Positions 8,048-17,434 of a stretch of DNA of 64,000 bases are shown piece after piece. Positions within the stretch are counted from its first letter, which is position 1; the number at the start of each line of letters is the position of its first letter. Position numbers and translations under genes: made by a program. The notes beneath the pieces were generated by a model. It made no database searches, had not been told where the DNA came from, and was given only the letters and a program-made list of their open reading frames with translations. The stretch comes from JAVKFY01 sp040223615. GTDB taxonomy: Bacteria > Pseudomonadota > Alphaproteobacteria > GCA-2731375. The stretch covers positions 18,930-82,929 of the forward strand of contig JAVKFY010000064.1 of NCBI GenBank assembly GCA_040223615.1, given 5' to 3'.

Positions 8048-9772
8048 CTAGATATCCGCGTAGCAGTGGGTCTCCGCCTTGCCGCCGGGATGGGTGACGG
8101 CACCCTTGTGGGCCGGGCCGACGAGCTGGGCGTATTTCCACAGCGCACCGGCCTGGTAGTCGGTCTCGCGCGGCTTCCAGGCCGCCTTGCGCTTGGCCAG
8201 CTCCTCGTCCGACAGGTCGACGGAGAGCTCGCCGCTGTCGGAGTCGATGGTGATCATGTCGCCGTCCTTGAGCAGCCCGATCGGCCCGCCGACGGCGGCT
8301 TCCGGCCCGACATGGCCGATGCAGAAGCCGCGCGTGCCGCCGGAAAACCGGCCGTCGGTGATCAGCGCGACCTTCTCGCCCATGCCCTGGCCGTAGATCA
8401 GCGCCGTGGTGGACAGCATTTCGCGCATGCCGGGGCCGCCCTTCGGCCCCTCGTAGCGGATCACCAGCACCTCGCCCTCCATGTAGGCCTTGGCCTGCAC
8501 GGCGGCGAAACACTCCTCCTCGCTGTCGAAGCAGCGCGCCGGCCCGACGTGGCGCGAGCGCGCCATCCCCGCGACCTTCACGATGGCGCCGTCCGGCGCG
8601 ATGTTGCCCTTCAGGCCGACGACGCCGCCGGTCGGCGTGAGCGGCCGGCTGGTCGGATACACCACGTCCTGGTCCTCCGGGAACACCACGTCCTTCATGT
8701 TCTCCGCCAGGGTCTTGCCGGTGACAGTGATGCAGTCGCCGTCGAGGTAGCCGCCGTCGAGCAGGGCCTTGATCAGGATCGGGATGCCGCCGACGTCGTA
8801 CAGGTCCTTGGCGACGTACTTCCCGCCCGGCTTCATGTCGGCGATGTACGGCGTCTCGCGGAAGATCTTCACCACGTCGTCCATGTCGAAGTCGATGCCG
8901 GCCTCGTGCGCCAGCGCCGGCAGGTGCAGGCCGGCATTGGTCGAGCCGCCCGACGCGGCGACCACGACGGCGGCGTTGCGCAAACTCGCCTTGGTGATGA
9001 TGTCGCGCGGGCGGATGTTCTGCGCCAGCAGGTTCATCACCGCCTCGCCGGACAGCTCGGCGAACTTGTCGCGGGTCTCGTACGGCGCCGGCGCGCTGCC
9101 CGAATAGGGCAATGCCAGGCCGATCGCCTCGGACACGGTGGCCATGGTGTTGGCGGTGAACTGGCCGCCGCAGGAGCCGGCCGACGGACAGGCCACGCAT
9201 TCCAGCTCGTGCAGGTCGTCCTCGGTCCAGTTGCCGGCCGCCACCTGGCCGACGCCCTCGAACACGTCGACGACGGTGACGTCCTTGTCACGGAACCGGC
9301 CGGGCAGGATCGAGCCGCCGTAGAGGAACACCGACGGAACGTTGAGCCTGGCCATCGCCATCATCATGCCGGGCAGCGACTTGTCGCAGCCGGCCAGTCC
9401 GACCAGCGCGTCGTAGCAGTGGCCGCGCATGGTCAGCTCGACCGTGTCGGCGATGGCGTCGCGACTGGCCAGCGACGACTTCATGCCCTGGTGGCCCATG
9501 GCGATGCCGTCGGTCACGGTGATGGTGGTGAACTCGCGCGGACTGCCGCCGGCGCTCTTCACGCCGGTCTTCACCACCTGCGCCTGGCGCGCCAGCGCGA
9601 TGTTGCACGGCGCCGCCTCGTTCCAGGTCGTGGCCACGCCGACAAGCGGCTTGTGGATGTCCTCCTCGGTCATCCCCATGGCGTAGTAGTAGGACCGGTG
9701 CGGTGCCCGCTCGTAGCCCTCGGTGACGTGCCGGCTCGGCAGCTTGCTCTTGTCGAAGGTCTTGGTATCCAT
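8048..9772 (-). CDS. ilvD: Dihydroxy-acid dehydratase
   Basis: IlvD dehydrates 2,3-dihydroxy-isovalerate and 2,3-dihydroxy-3-methylvalerate to the 2-keto acids in valine, isoleucine and leucine synthesis, in the cytoplasm, using an Fe-S cluster and Mg2+. The 574 residues are full length. Visible are TTWNEAAPCNIAL with the first cluster Cys, GLAGCDKSLPGMMMA with the second, and CPSAGSCGGQFTANTM with the third; SDSGELSVDLSDEEL and the ALWKYAQLVG tail are typical. GGAGGAG lies before the ATG at 9772, so the 28-codon in-frame extension is not needed. It is followed by the dioxygenase gene on the same strand. A second, more distant IlvD/Edd paralogue is at 57507-59207. Confidence 0.95.
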   Translation of the reverse strand: MDTKTFDKSKLPSRHVTEGYERAPHRSYYYAMGMTEEDIHKPLVGVATTWNEAAPCNIALARQAQVVKTGVKSAGGSPREFTTITVTDGIAMGHQGMKSSLASRDAIADTVELTMRGHCYDALVGLAGCDKSLPGMMMAMARLNVPSVFLYGGSILPGRFRDKDVTVVDVFEGVGQVAAGNWTEDDLHELECVACPSAGSCGGQFTANTMATVSEAIGLALPYSGSAPAPYETRDKFAELSGEAVMNLLAQNIRPRDIITKASLRNAAVVVAASGGSTNAGLHLPALAHEAGIDFDMDDVVKIFRETPYIADMKPGGKYVAKDLYDVGGIPILIKALLDGGYLDGDCITVTGKTLAENMKDVVFPEDQDVVYPTSRPLTPTGGVVGLKGNIAPDGAIVKVAGMARSRHVGPARCFDSEEECFAAVQAKAYMEGEVLVIRYEGPKGGPGMREMLSTTALIYGQGMGEKVALITDGRFSGGTRGFCIGHVGPEAAVGGPIGLLKDGDMITIDSDSGELSVDLSDEELAKRKAAWKPRETDYQAGALWKYAQLVGPAHKGAVTHPGGKAETHCYADI

Positions 9773-9938
9773 CTCGCTTCTCCTCCCCGCGCGTCGTCGT
9801 TTGACCTGCCTGTACGCCGCAAGCAGACCCTTGCTGCGGCCAGGACGGCGCGTCAACTGTTCCCACCACGCCGGCGGCTGGACGTGGGTACCCGGGACAG
9901 GCCCGGGCAGGACGATCCTATTTGATGTGAAGAAAACA

Positions 9939-9970
9939 CGTCATGCCCGGACTTGATCCGGACATCCGCG
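9939..9970. repeat. Short copy of the CCGGACTTGATCCGG palindrome
   Basis: CGTCATGCCCGG followed by ACTTGATCCGGACATC repeats the core seen at 7945-8039. It lies in the 227-bp gap between ilvD and valS; just upstream, 9895-9909 holds another small palindrome (CCCGGGACAGGCCCGGG). Nothing else was recognised in this gap. Confidence 0.65.
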
Positions 9971-9999
9971 CCTCTCCACCTTCTCCGGCACCTGCCGCG

Positions 10000-12642
10000 C
10001 TACGCCGCACCGCCGAGTTGCGCCAAGGCATCCGACAGCTGCACGCGCCGCTGCTCGGCCTCGGCGAGCTGCTCGCGCTGGCCCTCGACGACCTCCTCCG
10101 GCGCCCTGCTGACGAAGTTCTCGTTCGCCAGCTTGGCATTCATCCGTTTCACGTCGGCCGTGAGCTTGTCGAGCTCCTTGCCGAGCCGGCTCCGCTCAGC
10201 CTGGAGGTCGATGGTATCCAGCAGCGCAAGCGCCACGGTCGCCTCCTCCAACGGCACATGAACCGCGCCGGGCGGCGAGTCCGCGGCGCCTTCCGGGAAC
10301 TGGATTCGCGCCAGGCGCTGGATCACTTGGCGGTGCGTCGCCAGACGGGAAGCGCTCACGTCGTTGGCGTCTTCGAGGTAGGCCTCGATCTTCGCCGACG
10401 CCGGGACGCGCAGCTCGTTGCGCACCGAGCGGACCTCGCTGACCAGCTTGATCAGCCATTCGATCTCGGCCTCGGCGGCCGGGTCGCGGACCTCGGCCTC
10501 GAAGTCGGGCCACTGGCTAAGAGCCAGCATCTCGGTGCGGGTGCCGGTGCGCTGCCACAATTCCTCGGTCACGAACGGCATGAACGGGTGCAGCAGGTGC
10601 ATCATCTGCTCCAGCACCCAGGCCGCCGTGGCGCGGGTCTCGTCCTTCTCCGCGCCGTCCGGGCCCTGCAGCACCGGCTTGATCAGCTCCAGGTACCAGT
10701 CGCAGTAGGTGCCCCACACGAAGTGGTAGACTGCGGCGGCGGCCTCGTCGAAGCGGTATTCGTCGATGCCCCTGGCGACGTCGCTCGCGGTCCTGGCCAG
10801 CGCGCCGACGATCCAGCGGTTCAGCGTCAGGGTTGGCTGCGGCCGCGACGGCGGCGCCACGCACTCGTTCATCTCCGCGAAGCGCGCCGCATTCCACAGC
10901 TTGGTGGCAAAGTTGCGGTAGCCCTCGATGCGTGCCCGTGCCGGCTTCACGTCGCGGCCGGGCGTGGCCAGCGCCGCCATGGTGAAACGTAGCGCGTCGG
11001 CGCCGAACTCGTCCATCAGGTCCAGCGGGTCGACCACGTTGCCCTTGGACTTCGACATCTTGGCGCCCTTCTCGTCGCGCACGATGCCGTGGATGTAGAC
11101 GGTGTGGAACGGCACCTCGCCCATGAAGCGCAGGCCGAACATCATCATCCGGGCGACCCAGAAGAACAGGATGTCGAATCCGGTGACCAGCAGGTCGGTC
11201 GGGTAGTAGCGCTCCAGCTCCGGCGTCTGCTCCGGCCAGCCCAGCGTCGAGAACGGCCACAGGCCGGAGCTGAACCAGGTGTCGAGCACGTCCGGATCGC
11301 GGCGCAGCTCGGTCGGCTTGCCGTAGTGGGCGTCCGCTGCCGCCTGTGCCTCCGCCTCGGTCGTGGCGACGAAGATCTTCTCGTCAGGTCCGTACCATGC
11401 CGGTATCTGATGGCCCCACCAGAGCTGGCGCGAGATGCACCACGGCTGAATGTTGCGCATCCAGTCGAAGTAGGTCTTGGTCCACTGCTCCGGCACGATC
11501 CTGGTCTTGCCGGTCTCCACCGCCTCAATCGCCGGCTTCGCCAAGGTGGCGGCATCGGCGTACCACTGCTCGGTCAGGTAGGGCTCGATCGGCACGCCGC
11601 CGCGGTCGCCGTACGGCACCGTGTGGACGTAGTCTTCGATCTGTTCGACCAGGTCGAGCGCCTCAAGGTCGGCGACGATCCGCTTGCGCGCTTCGAACCG
11701 CTCCAGGCGGCGATAGGGCTCCGGCACCTCGTCGTTCAGGTGCGCGGTATCGGTGAAGATGTTGATCATCTCCAGGTCGTGCCGGCGGCCGACCTCGAAG
11801 TCATTGAAGTCGTGCGCCGGGGTGATCTTCACCGCGCCGGAGCCCTGCTCCGGGTCGGCATAGTCATCGGCGACGATCCTGATCCTGCGCCCGACCAGCG
11901 GCAGCACCGCATGCCTGCCGACCAGGTCCTTGTAGCGCTCGTCGTCGGGATGCACGGCGACGGCGGTGTCGCCCAGCATGGTTTCCGGCCGGGTGGTGGC
12001 AACGACGATGAAGCGGCCGTTCTCGCCCTCGATCGGATACTTGAAGTGCCAGAGGTGGCCCTTCACCTCGGTCGGCTGAACTTCGAGGTCGGAGATCGCG
12101 GTGCGCAGCTTCGGGTCCCAGTTGACCAGCCGCTTGTCCTTGTAGATCAGGCCGTCGCGGTACAGGTCGACGAACACCTTGCGCACGGCGTGGCTAAGGC
12201 CGTCGTCCATGGTGAAGCGTTCGCGGCGCCAGTCGCACGAGGCGCCCAGGCGGCGCAGCTGGTTGGTGATGACGCCGCCGGACTCTTCTTTCCACGCCCA
12301 GACCTTGTCGACGAAGGCCTCGCGGCTCATGTCGGTGCGCTTCTTGCCCTCAGCCTCCAGGTTGCGCTCGACCACCATCTGGGTGGCGATGCCGGCATGG
12401 TCACTGCCGGGCTGCCACAGCACGTCGCGGCCGGCCATGCGCTGGCGCCGGATGACGATGTCCTGCAACGTGTTGTTGAGGGCGTGGCCCATGTGCAGGC
12501 TGCCGGTCACGTTCGGCGGCGGGATCACGATGGTATAGGGCTGGGCGTTGCCGCGTTGACCGCAGGCAAAGGCGCCGGTCTGTTCCCAGGAGTCGTACAG
12601 GCGTTGTTCAACGTCCTGCGGGCGAAAGGTCTTGTCCAGCAT
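10000..12642 (-). CDS. valS: Valine--tRNA ligase
   Basis: ValS charges tRNA-Val with valine. The 880-residue class I synthetase shows the HIGH-type motif in PPPNVTGSLHMGHAL near residue 45, the CP1 editing domain (TTRPETMLGDTAVAVHP, ITPAHDFNDFEVG), the KMSKS loop in GAKMSKSKGNVVDP, an anticodon-binding helical domain and a C-terminal coiled-coil arm rich in charged residues (LGKELDKLTADVKRMNAKLANE). The ATG at 12642 (MLDKTFRPQDVEQRLYD) matches the usual start; 54 in-frame upstream codons are not family-like. popZ ends 74 nt upstream on the same strand, an arrangement also known in Caulobacter. Confidence 0.97.
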   Translation of the reverse strand: MLDKTFRPQDVEQRLYDSWEQTGAFACGQRGNAQPYTIVIPPPNVTGSLHMGHALNNTLQDIVIRRQRMAGRDVLWQPGSDHAGIATQMVVERNLEAEGKKRTDMSREAFVDKVWAWKEESGGVITNQLRRLGASCDWRRERFTMDDGLSHAVRKVFVDLYRDGLIYKDKRLVNWDPKLRTAISDLEVQPTEVKGHLWHFKYPIEGENGRFIVVATTRPETMLGDTAVAVHPDDERYKDLVGRHAVLPLVGRRIRIVADDYADPEQGSGAVKITPAHDFNDFEVGRRHDLEMINIFTDTAHLNDEVPEPYRRLERFEARKRIVADLEALDLVEQIEDYVHTVPYGDRGGVPIEPYLTEQWYADAATLAKPAIEAVETGKTRIVPEQWTKTYFDWMRNIQPWCISRQLWWGHQIPAWYGPDEKIFVATTEAEAQAAADAHYGKPTELRRDPDVLDTWFSSGLWPFSTLGWPEQTPELERYYPTDLLVTGFDILFFWVARMMMFGLRFMGEVPFHTVYIHGIVRDEKGAKMSKSKGNVVDPLDLMDEFGADALRFTMAALATPGRDVKPARARIEGYRNFATKLWNAARFAEMNECVAPPSRPQPTLTLNRWIVGALARTASDVARGIDEYRFDEAAAAVYHFVWGTYCDWYLELIKPVLQGPDGAEKDETRATAAWVLEQMMHLLHPFMPFVTEELWQRTGTRTEMLALSQWPDFEAEVRDPAAEAEIEWLIKLVSEVRSVRNELRVPASAKIEAYLEDANDVSASRLATHRQVIQRLARIQFPEGAADSPPGAVHVPLEEATVALALLDTIDLQAERSRLGKELDKLTADVKRMNAKLANENFVSRAPEEVVEGQREQLAEAEQRRVQLSDALAQLGGAA

Positions 12643-12716
12643 GACGGGTCTCTTCGATGTCTTATCCGCGCACCGCGTGGGGCGCGTCGGGAGGTCTGCG
12701 GTGGGCGCCGGGCGGC

Positions 12717-13367
12717 CTACTTCTCGTCGGCCTGCCCGGCCAGCTTGGCGATCTCGCGCTCGACCAGCCGCTCTACGAGAGGCGGGAGGTGCCGGTCCAG
12801 CCATTCCTTGAGCATTGGCCGCAACAGCTCCTTCACCAGATCCTCCAGCGTCCTGTTGGCCTGCCCCATCGGCAGCCCGTGGGTCTGCGTGATCGCGCCG
12901 GCGAGCTGCGCGAACGACGACGTCGCCGAACTCGCCGTCGGGTCGGAGACGAGACCGGCATGGCCCGCGCCCGTGGGTGGCGGCGGCGCAACTTCCGGCT
13001 CCGGCTCGGGCGCCGGCTCGTCGTAGGAAACCGGTTCGGGCTCGAACTCGATCTCCGGTTCGCCTTCGTCGAAGTCGTCCTCGTCCGACTCGGGGGCGGG
13101 TTCCAGGTCGAGGTCGTCGCCGACCACCTCGGTCAGCTCCAGCACCTCTTCGTCGTCATCGTCTTCTTCCGGCTCGGCCTCGGGCTCTGCCTGTTCGAAA
13201 ACATCGTCGTCGGCCTCGGCCATTTCCGGCTCGGCCTCGTCCTCGACCTCCTCCGCGACGTCTTCGCCGGCCTCGTCGGCCGGCTTGTCGTCTTCAGAGA
13301 TGATCCGCCGGATGGAGGCGAGAATCTCCTCCATGGTCGGTTCTTGCTGGGCCTTGGCGTCGCTCAT
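12717..13367 (-). CDS. popZ: Polar organising protein PopZ (DUF2497)
   Basis: PopZ forms a polar scaffold that tethers chromosome centromeres and cell-cycle proteins in alphaproteobacteria. The 216-residue sequence has the three expected parts: an N-terminal helix with EPTMEEILASIRRIISEDD, a long acidic linker (about residues 30-130, Glu/Asp/Pro-rich), and C-terminal oligomerisation helices LEDLVKELLRPMLKEW and LPPLVERLVEREIAKLAG. Start ATG at 13367 (MSDAKAQQ). In Caulobacter popZ lies between a TolC-like gene and valS, the same order as here, which supports the assignment. The linker is longer and more acidic than many but of ordinary type. Confidence 0.93.
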   Translation of the reverse strand: MSDAKAQQEPTMEEILASIRRIISEDDKPADEAGEDVAEEVEDEAEPEMAEADDDVFEQAEPEAEPEEDDDDEEVLELTEVVGDDLDLEPAPESDEDDFDEGEPEIEFEPEPVSYDEPAPEPEPEVAPPPPTGAGHAGLVSDPTASSATSSFAQLAGAITQTHGLPMGQANRTLEDLVKELLRPMLKEWLDRHLPPLVERLVEREIAKLAGQADEK

Positions 13368-13458
13368 TTCCGGAATCTCTTGGGTGCGCCGCACGCGACG
13401 TCGCAGCCTAAATCACTGTCACAATAAATGCCAGCCAAGCCGTTGCCGGACCGCGCGT

Positions 13459-14832
13459 TTAGTTGCTCTCGCCCTCGATCTCCCAGCCCCACCACTTGTT
13501 GCGAACCGCCTCATAGTGGCGCGTGGCGTCGTATAGCTGAACGTCGAGGGCCAGGGTCTCGGCCGTCAGGCCGCCGATCGCGGACAGCAACTGAAACCCG
13601 GCGACATACTCGTTGCGTTCCGCGATCACCAGCGCGACCTGCGAATCGAGCAGCTCCTGCTCGGCGTCGAGCACGTCGAGCGTGGTGCGCGAACCGACCG
13701 CATTCTCCTGGATCACGCCTTCCAGCGCGATCTCGTTGGCGGTGACCTGCTCACGGGTCGACACGATGACCTGACGGGCGGCGACCAACGTTTCCCAGGC
13801 CTGAATCGACGCTTCCTCGACCTGGCGGCGGGTCTCCTCGATCTCGATGCGGCGCTGGCTGTGGGTCTGCTTGGCCTGGCGGATCTGCGCCGAGACGCCG
13901 CCGGCCTGGTACAACGGCACCGAGACCTGCGCGGACACCGACTCCGAGCCGCTGGTCGAGGTGTTCAGGTTGTTGCCGCTGTCGTCGAAGTCGCGGGTGC
14001 GCGAGGCGCTGCCGACCAGATTCAGCGTCGGCAGCAGGTTGCCGACGGCGACGCGCACGGCGTGGCCCTGCGCCTCCTCGTTGTAGCGGCTCTGCGTCAG
14101 AGTCGGATTCTGCGCCGTGGCGATCTGCAGCGACTGCTCCAGCGATCCCGGCAATGGCGGCAGCGGTGGCGCCGGTTCCAGCTCGACCGCCGGGCTGCCA
14201 ACCAGCCGGAGGTAGGTCGCGCGGCTCTGCTCCAGGTCGCCCTCGGCGGCGGCCCGGTCGGACAACGCACGGGCCAGACGCGCCTGCGACTGGGCCACGT
14301 CGGTGCGGGTCACCTCACCGACGTCGAACCGGTCCTGGCTGGCTTCGAGCTGGCGGCGCAGCACGGTCTCGTTGTTGGCCTGAAGTTGCACCCGAGCCTG
14401 GTCGCGCAGCACGTTGAGATAGGCCGTGATCGCATCCAGCAGCACCTGCTGCTCGACCGCGCGCAGGCCCTCGCGCGCCGCCAGAACCTGCTTCTCCGCC
14501 TGCTCGGTCGACGCCACCGTGCGGCCGCCACGGTAGACCGGCTGGGTAACTTGCACCCCGACCGTGCCCGGCGTGCTGTCGCGGTCGGGGAAATTCTGAA
14601 TCTTGCTGTACTGCTTGGCGACCGAGCCGTTGACCGAAAGGGTCGGTCGCCAGCCGGACAGCGCCTGCGGCACGTTCTCGTCGACCGCGCGCACGAACGC
14701 CCGCTGCGCGCCCAGAGTCGGGTTGCCCTGGTAGGCCATGGCGAGCGCTTCATACAGGGTCACTGCCGCCGCCGGCGCCGCCAGCATGGCTGCGCCACCG
14801 CCAATCAAGGCCGCCAAAATAACCGCTCGCAT
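13459..14832 (-). CDS. tolC: TolC family outer membrane channel protein
   Basis: An outer-membrane export duct that pairs with inner-membrane pumps for drug or type I protein export. The 457-residue precursor starts MRAVILAALIGGG and has a signal peptide ending APAAA before VTLYEALAMAYQGNP, the usual TolC N-terminus. Two outer-membrane-efflux repeats follow, with the hallmarks QVTQPVYRGG, DVAQSQARLARA, QVSVPLYQAGG and RTTLDVLDAEQELLDSQ. GAGGGAAGG lies before the ATG at 14832. Its partner pump is not in the window. pcm is 91 nt upstream and popZ follows on the same strand, as in Caulobacter, where this TolC homologue is one of two used for S-layer export. Confidence 0.93.
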   Translation of the reverse strand: MRAVILAALIGGGAAMLAAPAAAVTLYEALAMAYQGNPTLGAQRAFVRAVDENVPQALSGWRPTLSVNGSVAKQYSKIQNFPDRDSTPGTVGVQVTQPVYRGGRTVASTEQAEKQVLAAREGLRAVEQQVLLDAITAYLNVLRDQARVQLQANNETVLRRQLEASQDRFDVGEVTRTDVAQSQARLARALSDRAAAEGDLEQSRATYLRLVGSPAVELEPAPPLPPLPGSLEQSLQIATAQNPTLTQSRYNEEAQGHAVRVAVGNLLPTLNLVGSASRTRDFDDSGNNLNTSTSGSESVSAQVSVPLYQAGGVSAQIRQAKQTHSQRRIEIEETRRQVEEASIQAWETLVAARQVIVSTREQVTANEIALEGVIQENAVGSRTTLDVLDAEQELLDSQVALVIAERNEYVAGFQLLSAIGGLTAETLALDVQLYDATRHYEAVRNKWWGWEIEGESN

Positions 14833-14923
14833 ACCCTTCCCTCTGCCGCCGGCGGTACGCCGCCCAGGTTTCTTAGTTCGTTGCTCTCTCTTGAACGACA
14901 AGGGTTTGGCCAGTCCGTCGCAG

Positions 14924-15580
14924 CTAAAAGACGAAGCCGGTCGGCCGCTCGAATCCAGGCAGCGGCATCACCTGGGCATCGAACAACTCGCGCCCTGACA
15001 CCATGCCATCGTCGCGTCGATACAGCCACGCCGTGCCGACGCCACGTGCCCGCTTGACCAGGACCATGCGCCCACCCTCGGCCAACTGCTCGCTCAGCAC
15101 CGCTGGCACCACGTCGACGGCGCCGCCGAGCACGATGACGTCATAGGGCGCCTGTTCGGCATAACCGTCTGCCAGCGGTTCGATGACCACGGCTGCGTTG
15201 TCGATCGACAGTTCGGCGATCAGCGCTTGCGCACGCGCGCCCAGTTCCGCGTCGCTCTCGATCGCCACAACCGAACCGGCCAGCCGGGCCAGGACCGCGG
15301 TCGAGTAACCGGTGGTGCAGCCGACATCGAGCACCACGTTGTCCGGCTCAATGTCGGCGGCCTGCAACAGGCGCGCCAAGACGCGGGGTTCCATCAGGTA
15401 ACGGTCGCCGCCGACCGGGATGTCCTCGTCGACATAGGCGACGCCGCGCAGCGCCTTCGGCACGAACAGTTCGCGCGGCACCGCCAGCATCGCCGCCACC
15501 ACTCGCTCGTCGGTCATCGAATTGGGCCGGATCTGCCCATTGACCATGCTCAGGCGCCGTTCGCCGCTGAGATCGTTCAT
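14924..15580 (-). CDS. pcm: Protein-L-isoaspartate O-methyltransferase family protein
   Basis: A SAM-dependent methyltransferase of 218 residues of the isoaspartate repair family. Visible are the N-terminal MVNGQIRPNSMTDERVVAAM, VPRELFVP, the substrate-side YVDEDIPVGGDRYLMEP, the SAM-binding motif I LDVGCTTGYSTAVLARL and post-I VVAIESD. This short alphaproteobacterial form directly upstream of tolC is common and may not have the same substrate as the E. coli enzyme. It is first in the minus-strand block pcm-tolC-popZ-valS. Confidence 0.88.
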   Translation of the reverse strand: MNDLSGERRLSMVNGQIRPNSMTDERVVAAMLAVPRELFVPKALRGVAYVDEDIPVGGDRYLMEPRVLARLLQAADIEPDNVVLDVGCTTGYSTAVLARLAGSVVAIESDAELGARAQALIAELSIDNAAVVIEPLADGYAEQAPYDVIVLGGAVDVVPAVLSEQLAEGGRMVLVKRARGVGTAWLYRRDDGMVSGRELFDAQVMPLPGFERPTGFVF

Positions 15581-15739
15581 CGCCGCCGCATTCCTCGCTA
15601 GGGCCGCCTCGGGGCCATGACTAGGGCTTATAAGCCCTGGATTGGCCAGGGGTAAACCACTTCCGCACCGCTTGCGTTGACCGCCGCGCCGGGCTCGACT
15701 ATGTGAATGCCGTGGTCGCCGTCATCGGCCGAGCCCGCC

Positions 15740-15813
15740 GGCGCGGTGGGAGAGTGGTTATCCAGCGGACTGCAAATCCGTTCACACCGGTTCGAGTCCG
15801 GTCCGCGCCTCCA
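15740..15813 (+). tRNA. tRNA-Cys (GCA)
   Basis: A complete cloverleaf. Acceptor GGCGCGG (15740-15746) pairs with CCGCGCC (15803-15809); the anticodon loop is CTGCAAA in GGACTGCAAATCC, giving anticodon GCA; the T arm is ACCGG-TTCGAGT-CCGGT. The discriminator is U (15810), the identity base of tRNA-Cys, and CCA is encoded (15811-15813). Confidence 0.95.
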
Positions 15814-15832
15814 ACCCTTTTCCGTTGGCGAT

Positions 15833-16360
15833 TCACCCCGAAGCCGCCGCCGCCGCGTTCTCGGCGGCAATCGGATCTTCCCTGCGCCGGTCGTTGAACT
15901 CGAACGGCCGCGCTTTGCGGCGCCGGTCCGGCCCGAAATACTTGCCGACCTGAACGAAACTGCGATCGCCGTGCAGCAACTGCGCAAAAGCCCGGTAGCA
16001 ATACTCAACCGACACCGGCTTGCATAAGGTGTAGTCGACGCCATGGTCGCGGGCCTGCCGCACCATGGCGCGACTGGCGTGCGCCGTCAGCACGATGACC
16101 GGCGTGTAGCGCACCGGGCCGTTCTCGTCGCGTATCGCGCTGACGAATTCGCCACCGGTCATCGGCGACATGAGCCAGTCGGTGAAGATCACGTCGGGCG
16201 GCGCGATACGCAGGTCTTGCAACGCGACCCCGGCATCGGCAAACAGCCGCACGTCGGACATGCCCATACTGTTGAGCATGGTGCGCAGCACCTGCAGCAT
16301 ATGGTGGTTGTCGTCGACCGCCATCACCGACAGGTTGGAGAGGTCGTAGCGCTTTCGCAT
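15833..16360 (-). CDS. Single receiver-domain response regulator with FGPDRR tail
   Basis: A 175-residue protein with a CheY-like receiver: acidic pocket MAVDDN, phospho-acceptor Asp in VIFTDWLMSPM, Thr in VIVLTAHAS and conserved Lys in YTLCKPVS. There is no DNA-binding domain. After the receiver comes VQVGKYFGPDRRRKARPF...DRRRED, an Arg-rich tail found on a family of alphaproteobacterial receivers. It is divergent from and clearly paralogous to the gene at 16535-17071 (MRKRYDLSNLSVMAVDDN versus MSRRYDFSVLSVMVVDDN). The stop lies 20 bp beyond tRNA-Cys on the opposite strand. The partner kinase and output are unknown. Confidence 0.88.
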   Translation of the reverse strand: MRKRYDLSNLSVMAVDDNHHMLQVLRTMLNSMGMSDVRLFADAGVALQDLRIAPPDVIFTDWLMSPMTGGEFVSAIRDENGPVRYTPVIVLTAHASRAMVRQARDHGVDYTLCKPVSVEYCYRAFAQLLHGDRSFVQVGKYFGPDRRRKARPFEFNDRRREDPIAAENAAAAASG

Positions 16361-16534
16361 CCGTCTTCGGTGACCCGATCATCCTCTACGGCGGTACTTT
16401 AGGAATAAATGCTTACTGGAATTTGAATGATCCGCGAATTGCACAAACCGGTTGTTAATCATATCGCCGGACCATGACGAAGCAGGGGAAACCGGCGTAC
16501 GCGCCGGGGCGCGCCGTCACGGATCGTCGAGAGA

Positions 16535-17071
16535 ATGAGCAGGCGTTACGATTTCTCGGTGTTGAGCGTGATGGTTGTCGATGACAACCAATACATGCAG
16601 TACATCATCAAGACGATCTTGAACTCCATGCTGGTGAAGGACGTTCACGGCTTCACCAGCCCGGCCGACGCCTTCGCCGATCTGGAGAACTGGCAGCCGG
16701 ACATCGTCTTCGTCGACTGGATGATGGATCCGATCAACGGGCTTGAGTTCGTCCAACTTACCCGACAGTCGGAGTCAGCTCTGCGCTTTATCCCATTGGT
16801 TCTACTGACAGGACATGCGGATCAGGGATTGGTGAAGCAGGGGCGCGACAAGGGCGCCGACTACACCATCGCCAAGCCGGTGTCGCTGAACGCGATCTAC
16901 CGCACCTTCGTACGCTTGATCGAGCAACCGCGGTACTTCGTGCAGACGCCGAGCTATTTCGGGCCCAACCGGCGCCACAAGCAACGCCACTTCGAAGGCG
17001 CCGACCGGCGCCACGCCCCCGAACCGGAAGACGCTGGCGAATATCGTCTGATGGCGGCTAGATCCGCCTAG
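16535..17071 (+). CDS. Single receiver-domain response regulator, paralogue of neighbour
   Basis: A 178-residue receiver protein with MVVDDN, phospho-acceptor Asp in IVFVDWMMDPINGLEF, LVLLTGHAD and Lys in YTIAKPVSLNAIYR. The tail VQTPSYFGPNRRHKQRHF matches the FGPDRR motif of the divergent paralogue but has Asn in place of Asp. The genes are separated by 174 bp that are noticeably AT-richer than the surroundings (16396-16465) and probably hold both promoters. Start ATG at 16535 follows GAGAGA. No output domain is present, so it probably works by protein contact. Confidence 0.88.
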   Translation: MSRRYDFSVLSVMVVDDNQYMQYIIKTILNSMLVKDVHGFTSPADAFADLENWQPDIVFVDWMMDPINGLEFVQLTRQSESALRFIPLVLLTGHADQGLVKQGRDKGADYTIAKPVSLNAIYRTFVRLIEQPRYFVQTPSYFGPNRRHKQRHFEGADRRHAPEPEDAGEYRLMAARSA

Positions 17072-17105
17072 GCCTGTCCCGCTGGCGCTGCCTGACCGGA
17101 AAGCG

Positions 17106-17345
17106 CTAGGCGACCACCTCGAGTGGCCGGACACGGCGCGCGCCGACTGATGCCAGCTTCCAGGCCATGGCCCAGTCGGCGGTGATGTAGGGGCGCCGCT
17201 CACCTTCGCTGTCGAGCCGCCACAACCGGTTCGACCCGGCCGGCGCGGCGATCAGGATGACGTCGTCGTGTGGCTCGTGTGCCGATGCGGCCGCCACGCT
17301 GCGGTAGGCGCCACGACGACCGATGTAGAAGGTTTCCAGCAGCAT
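17106..17345 (-). CDS. Small hypothetical protein
   Basis: A 79-residue reading frame starting MLLETFYIGRRGAYRSV. It is not recognised. It has no signal peptide or membrane segment; composition is mixed with repeated Trp and Arg (NRLWRLDSEGERR, ITADWAMAWKLASVG). A weak purine stretch GAGAGACCGGG precedes the start. It converges on the receiver gene that ends 34 bp away and lies downstream of the small membrane-protein gene. Coding is plausible rather than certain. Confidence 0.5.
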   Translation of the reverse strand: MLLETFYIGRRGAYRSVAAASAHEPHDDVILIAAPAGSNRLWRLDSEGERRPYITADWAMAWKLASVGARRVRPLEVVA

Positions 17346-17434
17346 CCCGGTCTCTCGATATCTCGGCCCAGCATGAACCCGGCCTTGTTACGAGATGATG
17401 TAGACGCTCCCGGCGCCGCCGCCAGTGACGGCAA

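Noticed and set aside
8066..9925. Long plus-strand frame opposite ilvD
   Set aside because: Shadow of IlvD, whose cluster motifs and ribosome site are on the minus strand.
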